In this document: positions 10,173 to 21,443 of the stretch, piece after piece
Numbering within the stretch: the stretch's first letter is position 1
How the letters are laid out: each line of letters begins with the position of its first letter
Made by a program: the position numbers and the translations under genes
NCBI GenBank assembly: GCA_013396755.1
Contig: VWZF01005179.1
Span: forward strand, 248,001 to 312,000
Origin: Sclerurus mexicanus
Lineage: Eukaryota > Chordata > Aves > Passeriformes > Furnariidae
Length of the DNA stretch: 64,000 bases
Direction of reading: 5' to 3'
Notes under the pieces: generated by a model
What the model was told of the DNA's origin: nothing
What the model saw: only the letters and a program-made list of their open reading frames with translations
Database searches by the model: none

Positions 10173-11998
10173 AGTCCCCCAAGATGTGGCTCCTTCATAG
10201 GTTGGCTCAGAAGTAAAGTGTGATGCCCCATGGAGAATCCTGCCCCTTTCCAAGCAAAGGGAGGGGGGTCCGGCTTTTCCAGGGATGTTGTTTCCTTTCA
10301 GCAGCATTGCCTGACCTCTGTCCTCCCATCTCCACGTTTTTGATGGAGACCACCTGAGCCCACACAAGTTGCTGCCTCCTAAGGCAGCCAGAATTCCCAT
10401 TGTTCCTTTGAATCCATGGCCACGCTTCTCTGCTCCTTTCCATGCTGGGGCTTCCCTTGACTATTTTAGGGTAGTTTGGAGCAGTCCCACTATGGTTTGG
10501 TGCTGCTTTGAGGGACCTGCTGTGGAATTCCAGGAGTAGTTGGGAATTCCCTGTAGTCCTGGGTTTTCGGATAACTCTGGGATGGCAGGGTCCATCCATG
10601 AGTTTATTCCTCTGCTCAGGGCTCAGTGAGGTGTTTGGTGTGAGTTGTCACAGGCTGGTGTTGCTAAAACTCTCCCTGAAGGCCTTGGCTGCACTGAGGC
10701 TCCTCAGGAGCAGTTTCAATGTCTCAAAATAATGCCCAAAATAGCAATTTTGCAGGAGGGTTTCCCCTTCCCACACAGTGAAAATGGGGGAGGCAGCACC
10801 CCTGTGGCAGAGCCAGCTGAGCCCCTGACTGCAAAGGGTGTCCTTGATATCTATTTTTCCATCTTTTTAAAGCAGCCCTTTGGCTGCAAATTCCAGGCTG
10901 CCCCTCCTGCTTGTGTGTGATGGTGAGGGAAGAAACGAAGGGTGTTTATTATATAGATTAACACATTATATAGGTGTGTTGCCATAATGCTCCAAACTGG
11001 GAGGTCAGGAGATTTCCCAGCTGGGATAGAGTTGGGTGGAGCTGTGGGTGGAGGAAGGAGAGCTGGAATCCTCTTGGGTTCCTGTTTTCTGTGCAAGGTG
11101 TGAAAGACTTGGGAAGGATGCAGCGCTGTAAGTGTTTGTGATGTCTCTTATCCACCCATTCAGGGTCTGGGGCATCACAGGAGCTTTGTAGCTCTTTGTT
11201 TCAGGTGTCACGTGAAAGCCATGAGAGAGAATCTCATGGTTAGGGTGTCATTAATTGCTTCATCACCCTGTGACAGAGCGGCTTGAACTACAAGACCACT
11301 GTGTTCTTCCTTGTGTTCCTGGCTGGTGCTGGAACTCTTCCCGTGTGCCACTCTCCTCCAGGCCAGGGAAGTAGAAATAAAATTCCCTTTAGTGGGAATT
11401 GAGTCCAAAGGGGCCCAATGACATCACGCTGCTTAAGCAAATGGTAACAGCCAAAGTTGATGTGGTTCAGAGCGTGGTGGCTTTTTATAGCCCATGAATG
11501 AAATTGCTCACTGGAGCAGCTGTGAGCTGAAGAGTTTTTAACCATCCATATTTCAGGTAAATCAGTTCTGAAAAGTCCTTTTTTCAAGTCTCCGGGGAGA
11601 GAGAAAGAGCAGGGGAAAGAAAAGGAGGCAAATTGAAGATTATTTTAAGGCACATTGTTTCGTGCTGTGCAGGGCTCTGAGGCTCGTGAGACTGAGCATT
11701 CAAATTACCAGCCTGTTACATAAGTGCTAAATAAAGAATATAATCAAGACTTTGCAGGAAAATAGTTCAGATCCTCGGGCTGAGTGCAAGTTCCTTGGAA
11801 TTTCCACAGACACTCGGCTGTCTAAGCATAGCATGGTTCTCTTATCTCTGTGTCCTCGTAGGGCACCTGCGATCCTTGCAGGAAAATCACCTCTTCCTGC
11901 TCCAGGAGCTCTTCCAGCTCTTTCCAGTCAATCCTTTAGGATTTGGAGCAGTTTCTGGAGGGGCTGTGAAGGAAGCAGAGGTTTGCTTCTCCAGGGAG
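10173..11998. other. CR1-free unique sequence (1.8 kb)
   Basis: No gene or repeat recognised. Some AT-rich patches occur near 10940-10990 ('ttattatatagattaacaca') and 11640-11760. Overlapping frames on both strands show no domain. Confidence 0.5.
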
Positions 11999-12154
11999 GC
12001 CTTAATTCCCTTGGTTGTGCTTGTTTTGGTAGGGTGTTTCTTTGGCCGTGGGGGATATGAATCCATGGAAAGGAAAGCTTTAATTCCCTTGGACATCTTT
12101 GCATTGACCAAGTGTTTCTTTGGCCATGGGAGATGTGAATGCATGGAAAAGCTG
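11999..12154 (+). repeat. 78-bp tandem duplication (2 diverged copies)
   Basis: Units 11999-12076 and 12077-12154. Both begin 'gc.ttaattcccttgg', share 'gtgtttctttggcc.tggg' and end 'g.atggaaa'. They differ in the middle, so the duplication is not recent. Confidence 0.85.
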
Positions 12155-12449
12155 CAGGTAGGATCACCAGCTCTGATGGGTCAACACCCTCAAACCTTCA
12201 AGGTCATCCTGAAGTCCAGGTTTTCAGAGCTGGATCTGTTGTAGGAACAAGCTGACCTTGTCTGAAGGTGACATCTAATTAATTGTCACCTCCCCATCCT
12301 TATGGCCAGGACAGGTTGGGAGGGTGGTGTGGTTGAGTTGGCATCATCCCTGCCAGGGCTGTGCCAAGAAGTGCTGAGGTTGAAAGGCTTTGAGTTGGGC
12401 TTTTGAGGTGTTTTTGGGGAAGGCACATGGAATTCCTGGGATGGTCCAT

Positions 12450-12504
12450 GAGCTGGACTTGGATCCTCTGATGTCCCTTCCAGCTCAGGATGTTCTGTGA
12501 TGAT
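12450..12504 (+). mobile_element. CR1 tail remnant (type D)
   Basis: 'gagctggacttggatcctct' then 'gtcccttccagctcaggatg' and 'ttctgtgatg' match a CR1 sense 3' end of the 'cagctc.gatatt' kind. Confidence 0.7.
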
Positions 12505-13040
12505 GGTTGTTGCTTGTATGATTTACAGGAAACATCCCACCTGTACAAGTCTCTTCCATGTCATGTCCAACAGGGAGGGCTTGAGGTGGGACTTAACCCC
12601 AACCAGGGGTTTAAGCAAGCCTGACCTAGGGAAGGCCATACCCAGTGTCTTCCTTTCATAGGAATATGTGGCAGGTGCAGAGTTGGGTCTGTTTGGGAAG
12701 AGCTGCTTCCCCTGGCGTCATCTCCTGAAGGGTTTCCTAAGTGCAGGTGTCCCATATCTGAGCATTCCCTGAGTCCTTCCTCCTTCAGTCCTCACCCTGC
12801 TGTTGGAACATGGTCTATTTTTGGTGTTCATCCTCAGAAGAGCAGTTTCCTTGCAGGGTTTGGAGCAGCAGCCACACAATTCCTTGTTCTTCTGACATGG
12901 GAAATGGTGGAAGTTCACCCTGCCCTTTTTCTCATGATATTGATGATTTTGAGGCTGCAACACGACGAGAAGCCAAGTGGAAGAACAACTGCAGTGCCAG
13001 TGGAAAAACTGGGATGCTGCTCATGCTTCCAGCAGTTGCC
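12505..13040. other. Unique sequence, no feature seen
   Basis: No gene or repeat recognised. Confidence 0.5.
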
Positions 13041-13179
13041 ACATCCCTGGGAGTGTCTAGGGCTGGGTTGGAAGGAGCTCTGAGCAGCCTGATCTGGTGG
13101 AAAGTGTCCTTGTCCATGACAGGGTTTGGAATGAGGTGTTCTTTAAGGTCCCTTCCAACCCCCGAACCATTCTGGGTGA
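13041..13179 (+). mobile_element. CR1 3' fragment (type A-like, diverged)
   Basis: 'acatccctgggagtgtctag', 'gctctgagcagcctgatctg' and 'ttctttaaggtcccttccaa' with tail 'accattctgggtgac'. It is more diverged than most type A copies, so probably older. Confidence 0.88.
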
Positions 13180-13500
13180 CAGGATGGGCTTGTGGGCATT
13201 GGAATGGGGCTGCACTTGTCATCAAATATCCATTTTTCTGGCAGAAAAAAAGTCAACTTCCTGGACCTCAAGGTCAGAAGCAACTTGGGAAATGCTCTGA
13301 TTGAGGCTCTCCATGGAATGTTGGACATGAAGCTCCTTCAGGGGCTGATCCTCCAACTGGAGCTGGAAACCCTGGTGAAGCAGAGATGCTCAGGTTGCAG
13401 TTTTGTGGCTCTCTGCATGTTTTTACTCTGGGTTTGGGTGACCCAAAGCTGTTGTTTTTCAGTGAGTTGCATTACAGGTTTATCAAATGATGAAGGGATG
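13180..13500. other. Spacer between CR1 copies
   Basis: Unique sequence of about 320 bp; nothing recognised. Confidence 0.5.
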
Positions 13501-13614
13501 GAGGAAGTGTTGAAAAGTCACATAAATGTGTCACTTGGGGATGTGGTTTAGTGGTGAACGAGGTAGTGCTGGGTTGATGGTTGGACTTGGAAGATACCTC
13601 TAAAACCACCAACC
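13501..13614 (+). mobile_element. CR1 3' fragment (type C, 'tttagtggtg' form)
   Basis: 'gtcacttggggatgtggttt', 'agtggtgaacgaggtagtgc' and 'tggttggacttggaagatac' match the CR1 end with the 'tttagtggtgaac' motif. The tail is partly lost. Confidence 0.82.
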
Positions 13615-14111
13615 TTAGTGCTTGTCCTCCCTACTCAGAGTGTCTATTTGCGTGTCCCACCTCCTGATCCCAAGTTCGAATAACTCATTCCAAAGTGATT
13701 TGGAGCCCAGGCAGGAAAACCATGAGTGTGAGTGGCTGTTGTTGGTGATACTTGGAACAGAATTCCAACAGGATTTCTTCCCCTTCTCCAGACTCTCACT
13801 CGGTTTGAGAGGCTCAGGACGGTGGCACAAAACTCCTGAGCTTCCACTTGCTTTTAAAAGGAATTTATTGTTCTCATGGTAGTACAGAAGAGCTGGACAA
13901 TGTGGCTTGTGTGGGTGTGGAAAGCAATAACTTGGGATTTACTCGGAGGAACTCTTGCTGGACTGGCCCACACTGTGGGTTGGGTGTTGGCCACGAAGTG
14001 CAGTAGATTACGTGTCCCAAACCACTTCCATGTGGATTTAATGGAGGGGGTGAGAGCTTGAGCTTAAAGGAAAGAGCTGGAAAGAAAAGTGGCTGAAGGA
14101 GCAAGGAGCAA
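13615..14111. other. Unique sequence, no feature seen
   Basis: No gene or repeat recognised. Confidence 0.5.
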
Positions 14112-14234
14112 TCCCTGGAGGGATTTAGAAGCTGTGTGGATGTGGCACTTGGGGACGGGGCTCAGTGGTGGCCTTGGCAGTGCTGGGGATGGTGGGACTC
14201 AGTCTTAGAGGGCTTTTCCACCATAAACAATTGG
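14112..14234 (+). mobile_element. CR1 3' fragment (type C)
   Basis: 'ccctggagggatttagaagc', 'gtggatgtggcacttgggga' and 'gtcttagagggcttttccac'. Confidence 0.9.
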
Positions 14235-16047
14235 AGTTCTCTAACTACCCCATCTCAGGTGTTCACGTTCTCCATGAGAGCCTCCAGACCGCACAAAATC
14301 CAGTTTGGCCACTCAACTTCCAGTCTGTATCTCCAGTGAAGCTTGGTGTGCCTGTGAGTGCCCATCCACCCATCCGTGAGGTCTGGTCAGCAAAAAACTC
14401 TGCTTGCCCCTAACCGAGGGTGGAGGTGCCTTTGGGGGTCACCCCCCAGCTCCTGGAGCTGTGGCCAGGTGGCTGCAGAGCACTGTGTGGGTGGTTCAAG
14501 TGGTCTGTCCATGGAGGGGACTTCCCAGGAGTAGCCCCTGGCCCTGCTGGGCTCAGGGGAGCTCAGAACATCCATGGGATCTCCAGAGCTGTGCCAAAAG
14601 TCTGGCCTGGGCACTCAAAGCCCACCATGGTGGGGCTCTGCAGCCTCAGGGAGGTCTCCAACCTGCAGAGCAGGAGGATGCAGTTTGAAGGTATTCCATG
14701 CCTTTTCTCCCTCTTTTTGCCATGGAAATGGTGCAGTAAGAACACTCTGGCAGCTTTGTGTGGTTCCTCCAGCCCGAGCACTGACGAGCAATTAATCAAC
14801 GTGAAAAGTAATTATGACATTAAAGGCCCAGTGACAGAACTTCTGTTTTCCCACCCACAAACTTCCGTGGATCTCCAGAGCTGCTCTTCTCCCAAATACC
14901 ACAGCGCAGTGGGAGCTCAGCTGCCGCTTCCCAGCATCCCAACTTCACTTTTGAACCCGCTTTTATAACTTTGAGTGGGGCAGTTCCTTCTCCACCAGCA
15001 TATGGATTAACTGGAGACGTTTAGCTTATCACGAGGAGGGGAGGGATTATTTTCTCGGAATAGAAACGTTGGCATCTGCCTGGGAAAATAGCAAATGTCG
15101 GAGCAAATCAAGGCATGAAATACCTCTGGAGTGCCGTGGCAGGGCTGTAATTGCACGCCTTGCCTGCCATCCCGAGGATCGCTAATGATTCCGTGGATTT
15201 CTCTCTCGGAGGAGTCGCGACAATGAATTTTTATCGTAAAGTTCTCACTGGTTGGTTCTGGGGGGTTTGATCAGTCTTGTGCTGCTGGGATTAGGATTTT
15301 GGAGATGCTGGAGTGGTCACGGTGTGCTGATCATCCTCAGTGATGCTGGTTGAGATTGGAAGTCCAGCAGGTTAAAAACTACCTAAAAGTCCTTTATCTG
15401 TTTTATATAAACCTTGAAAAATGTGTTTATCATGTCCTACAAATGCATGGTGGATGTATCTAAAGGCAGCAATCCAAACTAGGCAGGAGAAGGTTCCTCA
15501 AGCTTTGCTTCCCTCCTTTGGATCTCACCACTTCATCTCTTGTTTTATTTCGTTTTCCATGGATTATTATGTAGAAAAAGCAGCATCTGAGAAATGGGGG
15601 AAGAACTTGGAGAATTGTAACTTCCCTTGGAATCTTGTTAAAATGTTGTTGGGCCTCAATATTTTGATTTGGTTTTTTGTTTTGCATATTTAATGACGAG
15701 ATTAAAGCAAAGCACAGCAAGATAAATATTTAGGGATGGAGTAAAGGCAGCCAAAATGGTGATATTTCAACAAAATCAGGAACCCAGCAGTAACAACAAA
15801 TATCCACTCCACTTCAGCTTGGCTTAAATCATTTTTTTTTCCCAGTTTGGCAACTGAACAACACTTAAAAAAAATCAATTTTTGCCCAGCTCTAGAACTG
15901 GGTCAAAAAGAGATTAAAGTATTTCTGGGACATGCAGTCGGTGGCAGCACCAGGAGCTGAGAACATCCCCCTCCTGTGTTTTTCTCTCTCTAGGATTGAG
16001 GGCTGTGCTAGAGAAAGGGGAGATTTGGAGGGTTTTTTCCTTTACAG
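14235..16047. other. CR1-free block with candidate conserved noncoding DNA
   Basis: No gene or known repeat in 1.8 kb. The part at 14770-15260 combines AT-rich homeodomain-site-like words ('attaatcaac', 'aaagtaattatgacatta') with retained CpGs ('gaggagtcgcgacaatg'). This is unlike neighbouring sequence and suggests, without proving, a conserved regulatory element. 15640-15930 is AT-rich with T and A runs. Confidence 0.4.
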
Positions 16048-16231
16048 AGGAATTCGTGCCTGGAAAGGGTGGTCAGGCCTTGGCAGGGGCTGCCCAGGGA
16101 GGGTTGGAGTGCCCAGCCCTGGAGGTGCCCAAGGCAGGACTGGCCGTGGCACTGAGTGCTCTGGGCTGGGGGACAGGGTGGGCTCCGTAGGCTGGCAGGG
16201 CTTTGCCAGCCCCAGGGATCCTGGGATTACA
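16048..16231 (+). mobile_element. CR1 3' fragment (type B)
   Basis: 'gcctggaaagggtggtcagg', 'gggagggttggagtgcccag' and the end 'gccagccccagggatcctgg'. It is truncated upstream at 'gaggaattcgt'. Confidence 0.93.
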
Positions 16232-16302
16232 AATTCAGGCTGGATGGGGTGTGGCTGTGGGGCAGAAGGAGCAGTCCCAGAGCTGTTGGAACTCAGCACT
16301 AT

Positions 16303-16594
16303 GTGGAATGGTTTGGGTTGGGAGGGACCTCAAAGCCCACCCAGTGCTACCCCTGCCATGGGCAGGGACACCTCCCACCAGCCCAGGGTGCTCCAAGCCC
16401 CGTCCAACCTGGCCTGGGACACTCCCAGGGATCCAGGGGCAGCCACAGCTTCTCTGGGCACCCTGTGCCAGGGCCTGCCCACCCTCCCAACCAGCAATTC
16501 CTTCCCAATATCCCATCCATCCCTGCCCTCTGGCATTGGGAAGCCATTCCTTGTGTGCTGTCTTGTTCCCAGTCCCTCTCCAGCTCTCTTGGAG
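16303..16594 (-). mobile_element. CR1 5'-truncated copy (type A)
   Basis: 'tggaatggtttgggttggga' through 'gccatgggcagggacacctc' to 'ccctctccagctctcttgga'. It carries the 'cactcccaggg' variant and the 'cctgggacac' form. Confidence 0.95.
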
Positions 16595-16760
16595 TATTCA
16601 GTTCCCAATCAGAGGTCGGATTCCTTGTGTTTGAAAGCCTTGGGATTTCAAGGTTTCCAGGTTTTTTCCCACTGTGATAACAGTTGGGAAATGTTATTCC
16701 TACAACTCCCATGTCTTAGACATTAATTCTCAGTATTCATAACAAGCCACAAACACTAAA

Positions 16761-16803
16761 TGGTCTTTGAAGTTCTTTCCAACCCAAAGCATTCCATGAT
16801 TCC
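16761..16803 (+). mobile_element. CR1 tail remnant
   Basis: About 43 bp: 'tggtctttgaagttctttcc' then 'aacccaaagcattccatgat'. It is either an extremely 5'-truncated insertion or what is left of an older copy. Confidence 0.75.
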
Positions 16804-18044
16804 CTCCTTTTATGCATGTAAAGAACAGAATTTATGCCCCCTTTTGGTGACCCCGGAGTGAATGTGAGTGAAGAACCTCGTGTCCCCCCACACTTGGGTG
16901 GCTGCAGTCCAAGCCATTGGCTCCATGTTTGAATGAGGGAACGCTCCCAAGTGTCCCAAGGTTATCCCTGTGCCCATCCACAGCCACTCCCTGTAATCCC
17001 ATTTAATCTGTGTGTGTACCGTGGCATAAATTAAAATGATGTTCCTTCCAGAAACAAAAATTAATTTTCATCGATTTTAGGGGTTGTAGCTCAAACTGGC
17101 TCCAGGCCAGGAATGCATTTTAAATCTCCAAAATCAGCTTTTCCACGGATTCTTTCCTGCTCCTGGGGAGGCTTTGGGTGGCTCCAGTACATTGTGGTTC
17201 TGTGAAGGATGACACTGATGAGTCCTTAAATTTGGAGTCCGTGTTGCCTTTTCCAGGGCTGGGTTTTGGTGGTTCTGAGTTATCTGATGTGGAAAGCAGA
17301 TGTCACCTCACTTGTCATTGTCATTAATGTGGTGGCTTTGCTGGCCTCAGAGCAGGTTTTGTGTCCATCCCTGGGGATGGGAGGGCTGGAGCAGCAAACT
17401 CCAAGAGCTGCAGAATTTCCACTTGAGAAGGCCCATTCCAAGGAATGTGAAAACCACATCTTGTAAAATGGCTCCCAGGCTCATTAGGATAATTAAAGCG
17501 CTTGTATCTCCATTAAAATGTGCTGATGGGTAATGAGAGAGGGGTTTATACACTTAAACACAATTATAAAGGCGTTTTTGACCATGTGCAGGGTCTTCAG
17601 GTGGTTCTTGGGTGGGCAGAGTGGCCTGATGGTCCAGTTTAAGGCTGGCAGAAGATGAGGAGGTTGAAGAATCTCAGATATTCATCATCTCACCACCTTT
17701 CTGTGCCGTTCCTGAATCCTGGGGAGGTTTGGGAACTGCTGGTTTGAGTGGCACAGTAGAAGTGGGTAAGGAAAGCTGAGGAACTCCTGGATGTGTGCCA
17801 GGCACAGGGGTCAGTGTGTGGCATGGATGCTGTTCCTGGATATGGGATTGCTGATGGGATGAAGGCTTGGGGTCTGCAGGGGCTGCACCAGCCTCGTGTG
17901 CCAGAGAATTCCCAGGCTGTGTCTGATGCTGGGTCACAAAACTGGCATTAATGAGCCCAAAGAGTCACGTAATCCATAGAAAATACCAGGAGAAGGAACA
18001 CGTGCTTCAGAAATAAAGTCAAGGCTGGAGCTCTGACGTAAGAT
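16804..18044. other. CR1-free unique sequence
   Basis: No gene or repeat recognised. An AT-rich patch lies at 16990-17130 and another at 17470-17570. Confidence 0.5.
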
Positions 18045-18234
18045 GGGATATTAGGAGGAATTTCTTCCTGGAAAGAGTGGTCAGGCATTGGAACAGGGGT
18101 GGATCCCCTTCCCTGCAGGGGTTTAACAGCCCTGTGGATGTGGCACTTGGGGACACGGGTCAGTGTGGCCTTGGCAGTGCTGGGGATGGTTTGGTTTCAT
18201 CTTAGAGGGCTTTTCCAACCTTAATGATCCCATG
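18045..18234 (+). mobile_element. CR1 3' fragment (type C)
   Basis: 'gggatattaggaggaatttc' and 'ttcctggaaagagtggtcag' lead into 'gtggatgtggcacttgggga' and the tail 'ggcttttccaaccttaatga'. Confidence 0.93.
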
Positions 18235-20097
18235 GCAAGTGGGAGCCACTTAATGATCTTCCTTGAGCTCCCTCTGGAATGCCAAATAAAACCCCGAAAA
18301 CAATGTTCTAGTGCCGTTTTGCTGTGTCTGCCCAGGGGGTCACTGTGTGTGTGAACTCCAGGGGTTGCTCATCTTCCCTGGATTTATTGTCCAGCAGGAA
18401 TGTGGTTTAAAGAAAGGTGGGAAAAATTACTAGGTTGATTATTTTTTTTAATGAAGGATTTTCATTCTCGAGAACAGGGGAGTGTTGTTATTCAAACCTC
18501 TAGAAAATGAAATTAAACTGGTCCACGAGAGAAACTGGATAAAATGACTCATGTGGATGCATGGCATGGAAATCCTGGATATTTGGAAGGGATGATTGTG
18601 AAGGAAACTCGTTTGTTATGAGCTTTGTTTTGCGTGGCTCTATACATCCCCTGAATTTTAGGGAGCATGCCGCCAGGGACAGAGGGAGGAGATGGAGGTG
18701 CAAACAGGACCTGCATCTCTCACACCTCCGTGTGCAAACTCCCGTCATTCCTTCCCATATTTGCATACCCTTAAAAATATAGTATCAAAGCTCCAAGATG
18801 CTCCACCAGATCTCCTCGAACACTTGTTTATCTCTTCCCTGTTTTCCATACGGATTTGCATCTCGGAGTGCTGTGATTTGAATTGCAAATGGAGCTGCAG
18901 CAGCAGAACCTGAGCTCTGCAGCAAGAGGTGCTTTCAAAGGCATCTCCTTCCTGTTCCTTCCCTGTTAGGTGGAATTCCAGTTCCCTGCATCCCTTCTCC
19001 TGCTGTTCCAGCAGCTTTCCTTGCACAGCTGCTTCCCAGCCCCATGCTCCTGTCCATTGGGAATGCACAAGGAAGGTGCTGCAAAGCCAAGGTTGATCTC
19101 CTGAGGTTCCCTGGGCTGGAATTTATGGAGCAGGGAGGCTGAATCCGGCACGAGCCGTAACTCTGGCACGGGATGGATGGATGAGCTGCAGTGTGAAGTC
19201 AGGTGTAGCCAGCTCAGCCATGTGGCTGGGAGGAATTGCTGCCCTGAGCCGAGCTCTGCCTGGCTCCAAGGTGTCTGTGGGGAGGGATGTTCATCCAGAG
19301 CAAGTTCTCTCCACGTTTTTTGGTTTCTCCCATTGTGACTGCGTTTTATTCTCCAGTTTGTCCTGGTGGAGTCTCTGCCCCCAAAAGCTCACAGTCTGCT
19401 GGGTGAGGGCAGTCAGGAAGGTCCCCTTTTCCTCCATGCTGAGGTGGCTCCAGGGATGCTCCTGGAGCACCAGGAGCTGCTCTGTGGTGTGTGCAGGGAC
19501 ATGTGCTGCTGCTGCTGCCAGGGAAGATGTGCTTCCTCAGGGATGCTGAGCTTTCTGGTGGCATGTTTGTGGGAGGCTGCCTGGGCCTCATCTGCTGGTG
19601 TTGAGCTACCTCCTCCATCCCTGGCAGCAGTGCTGAACCCCACCATGTCCTTGCTCAGCCCTGAGCTCCTGTTCCCAGCTCCCAGCCTGCCTGGTGGCAT
19701 CTTCTCCCCCATGGCAACACTGCAGCCCTCAGCAGATGGTGCTGGATGAAGGAGCACCTGTGGGGATGGGTGGGGAGAGGATCCTTCATGTTGAGGTGGA
19801 TTAAGGTTCCCTTGTCCTTGGCTCATCGGGGTGAGAAAGCCAAGAGGAGGAAGTTTCCTGAAGGGAGTGTTTCCACACTTGGGTGGGAGGAGGGGGAGGA
19901 GGAGAGAAAGCTCACAGTGACTGGAGCTGCAGCAGCAGGGCTGGTGTGGCTCTGCACCGTCAGCCTGCCACGATTCCCACGGTGTGATGGCAGCTGCTGG
20001 TTGCATTCAGAGGTTGTTTGCATAATGACTCTGGCAAAGGAAGGGCTGGAGAAAATCACCCTCTTACCTCGAGCAGGAGGGCTGGGTTTATAATGGT
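18235..20097. other. CR1-free unique sequence (1.9 kb)
   Basis: No gene recognised. A short CTG run occurs at 19505-19519. An AT-rich patch (18420-18620) and a sequence with duplicated octamer-like words near 18850-18890 ('tttgcat', 'aattgcaaat') could be regulatory. A 197-residue - strand frame (19413-20006) has no recognisable domain. Confidence 0.45.
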
Positions 20098-20855
20098 ATC
20101 CCAGACTGGTTTGGGTTGCAATGGACCTTAAATCCCACCCAGTGCCACCTGTGCCATGGGCAGGGACACCTCCCACCAGCCCAGGGTGCTCCAAGCCCCG
20201 TCCAACCTGGCCTTGGACACTGCCAGGGATCCAGGGGCAGCCACAGCTTCTCTGGGCACCCTGTGCCAGGGCCTGCCCACCCTCCCAGCCAGCAATTCCT
20301 TCCCAGTATCCCAGCCAGCCCTGCCCTCTGGCAGTGGGAAGCCATTCCCTGTGTCCTGTTCCTCCATGCCTTGTCCCCAGTCCCTCTCCAGCTCTCCTGG
20401 AGCCCCTTTAGGCACTGGAAGGGGCTCTCAGGTGTCCCTGGAGCCTTCCCTTCTCCAGAAGAACCCCCCAGCTCTCCCAGCATGGCTCCACAGCAGAGGG
20501 GCTCCAGCCTTGGAGCATCTCCATGGCCTCCTCTGGACTTGCTCCAACAAATCCACATCTTTCTAGTGTTGAGGGCCCAAGATCTGGTTGTAGAACTCCA
20601 AGTGGGGGCTCATGACAGAGGAGAGGTGGAGAATCACCTCCTGTGACCTGGTCAGGTCTCTCAGTGCAGCCCAGGGTGCTGTTGGTCTCTGGGTGCCAGC
20701 ACATAAAATCCTTCCACCAACACCCCCAAACCCTTCTCCTCGGGGCTGTTCCCCACCCAGCCTGTGTTTGTGTTTGGGATTGCCCTGTCCCAGCTGCAGG
20801 ACCTTCCCCTTGGCCTCCTGGAAGACCTCAATGCAATGGGGCTGTGTGGTTGCCC
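20098..20855 (-). mobile_element. Longest CR1 copy, with decayed reverse-transcriptase tail (type A)
   Basis: Left end is the CR1 3' tail ('gactggtttgggttgcaatg'). The copy then runs through the usual type A sequence, 'cctcctctggacttgctcca', 'cacctcctgtgacctggtca' and 'tttgggattgccctgtccca'. Read on the - strand, the 5' part shows remnants of the C-terminal region of CR1 ORF2: 'GNPKHKHRLG', 'EVILHLSS' and 'DLLEQVQRR', spread over more than one frame. CR1 ORF2 encodes endonuclease and reverse transcriptase; only its last part is present, with frame breaks, so it is dead. It carries the 'cactgccaggg' variant. Confidence 0.95.
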
Positions 20856-21320
20856 CATCGGCACAAGAAAAACAAGTCGTGTTCCCCTGTTTGCCCCAAA
20901 CCTCTTCAGCACCTCCAAAGTGGGAGGTGCAAACCCAGAGGGCTTTTCTTTTTCTGCTTCACTTGCAGAAAAGAAGGGAATATTTAGAATGCTGATCTTG
21001 GAGGAAGCCAGAAGGGTTTTCTTCCTCCTGCTCAGCACTTTGTGTGCTCCGCTCACCCCCTGGCACTGCTGACACAACCAGGTCTGCGCGGTGGCTTTGT
21101 GCTGCTGGGAGCTTCCTGACAGCTCTGCCTCCCTTCGGGAAGCTCTCTTGGGGCTGGGGGGCTGCTGAGGGGTGGAAGGCTCTGCTCCGGGGGCTGTGGG
21201 AAGGAGAAAGCTCATCTTCGGTGGGTAAACTGAAGGTTTGGGTGTGTCAGAGTATGTTTGTTATAAATGTGAAGGTACTCGGTGCAGCAAACTGAGGTTG
21301 GTGTCCAGCCGGGGTTTAAT
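20856..21320. other. Unique sequence, no feature seen
   Basis: A 184-residue - strand frame (20661-21215) starts here and reads into the CR1 to its left. The part outside CR1 has no recognisable domain. Confidence 0.45.
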
Positions 21321-21443
21321 CATGGAATTCTGGAGTGGTTTGGGCTGGAAGGGGCCTTGAAAGATCATCCCATCCCACCCCTGCCATGGGCAGGGACACC
21401 TTCCACTAGCCCAGGTTGCTCCAAGCCCCGTCCAACCTGGCCT
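21321..21443 (-). mobile_element. CR1 3' fragment (type A)
   Basis: 'catggaattctggagtggtt', 'tgggctggaaggggccttga' and 'gccatgggcagggacacctt', stopping at 'gtccaacctggcc'. Confidence 0.92.

Noticed and set aside
13668..13690. 'caagttcgaataactc', possible pol III B box
   Set aside because: No A box or folded tRNA structure nearby.
15932..16726. 264-residue + strand open frame
   Set aside because: It runs straight through two CR1 copies of opposite orientation (16048-16231 and 16303-16594); a read-through artefact.
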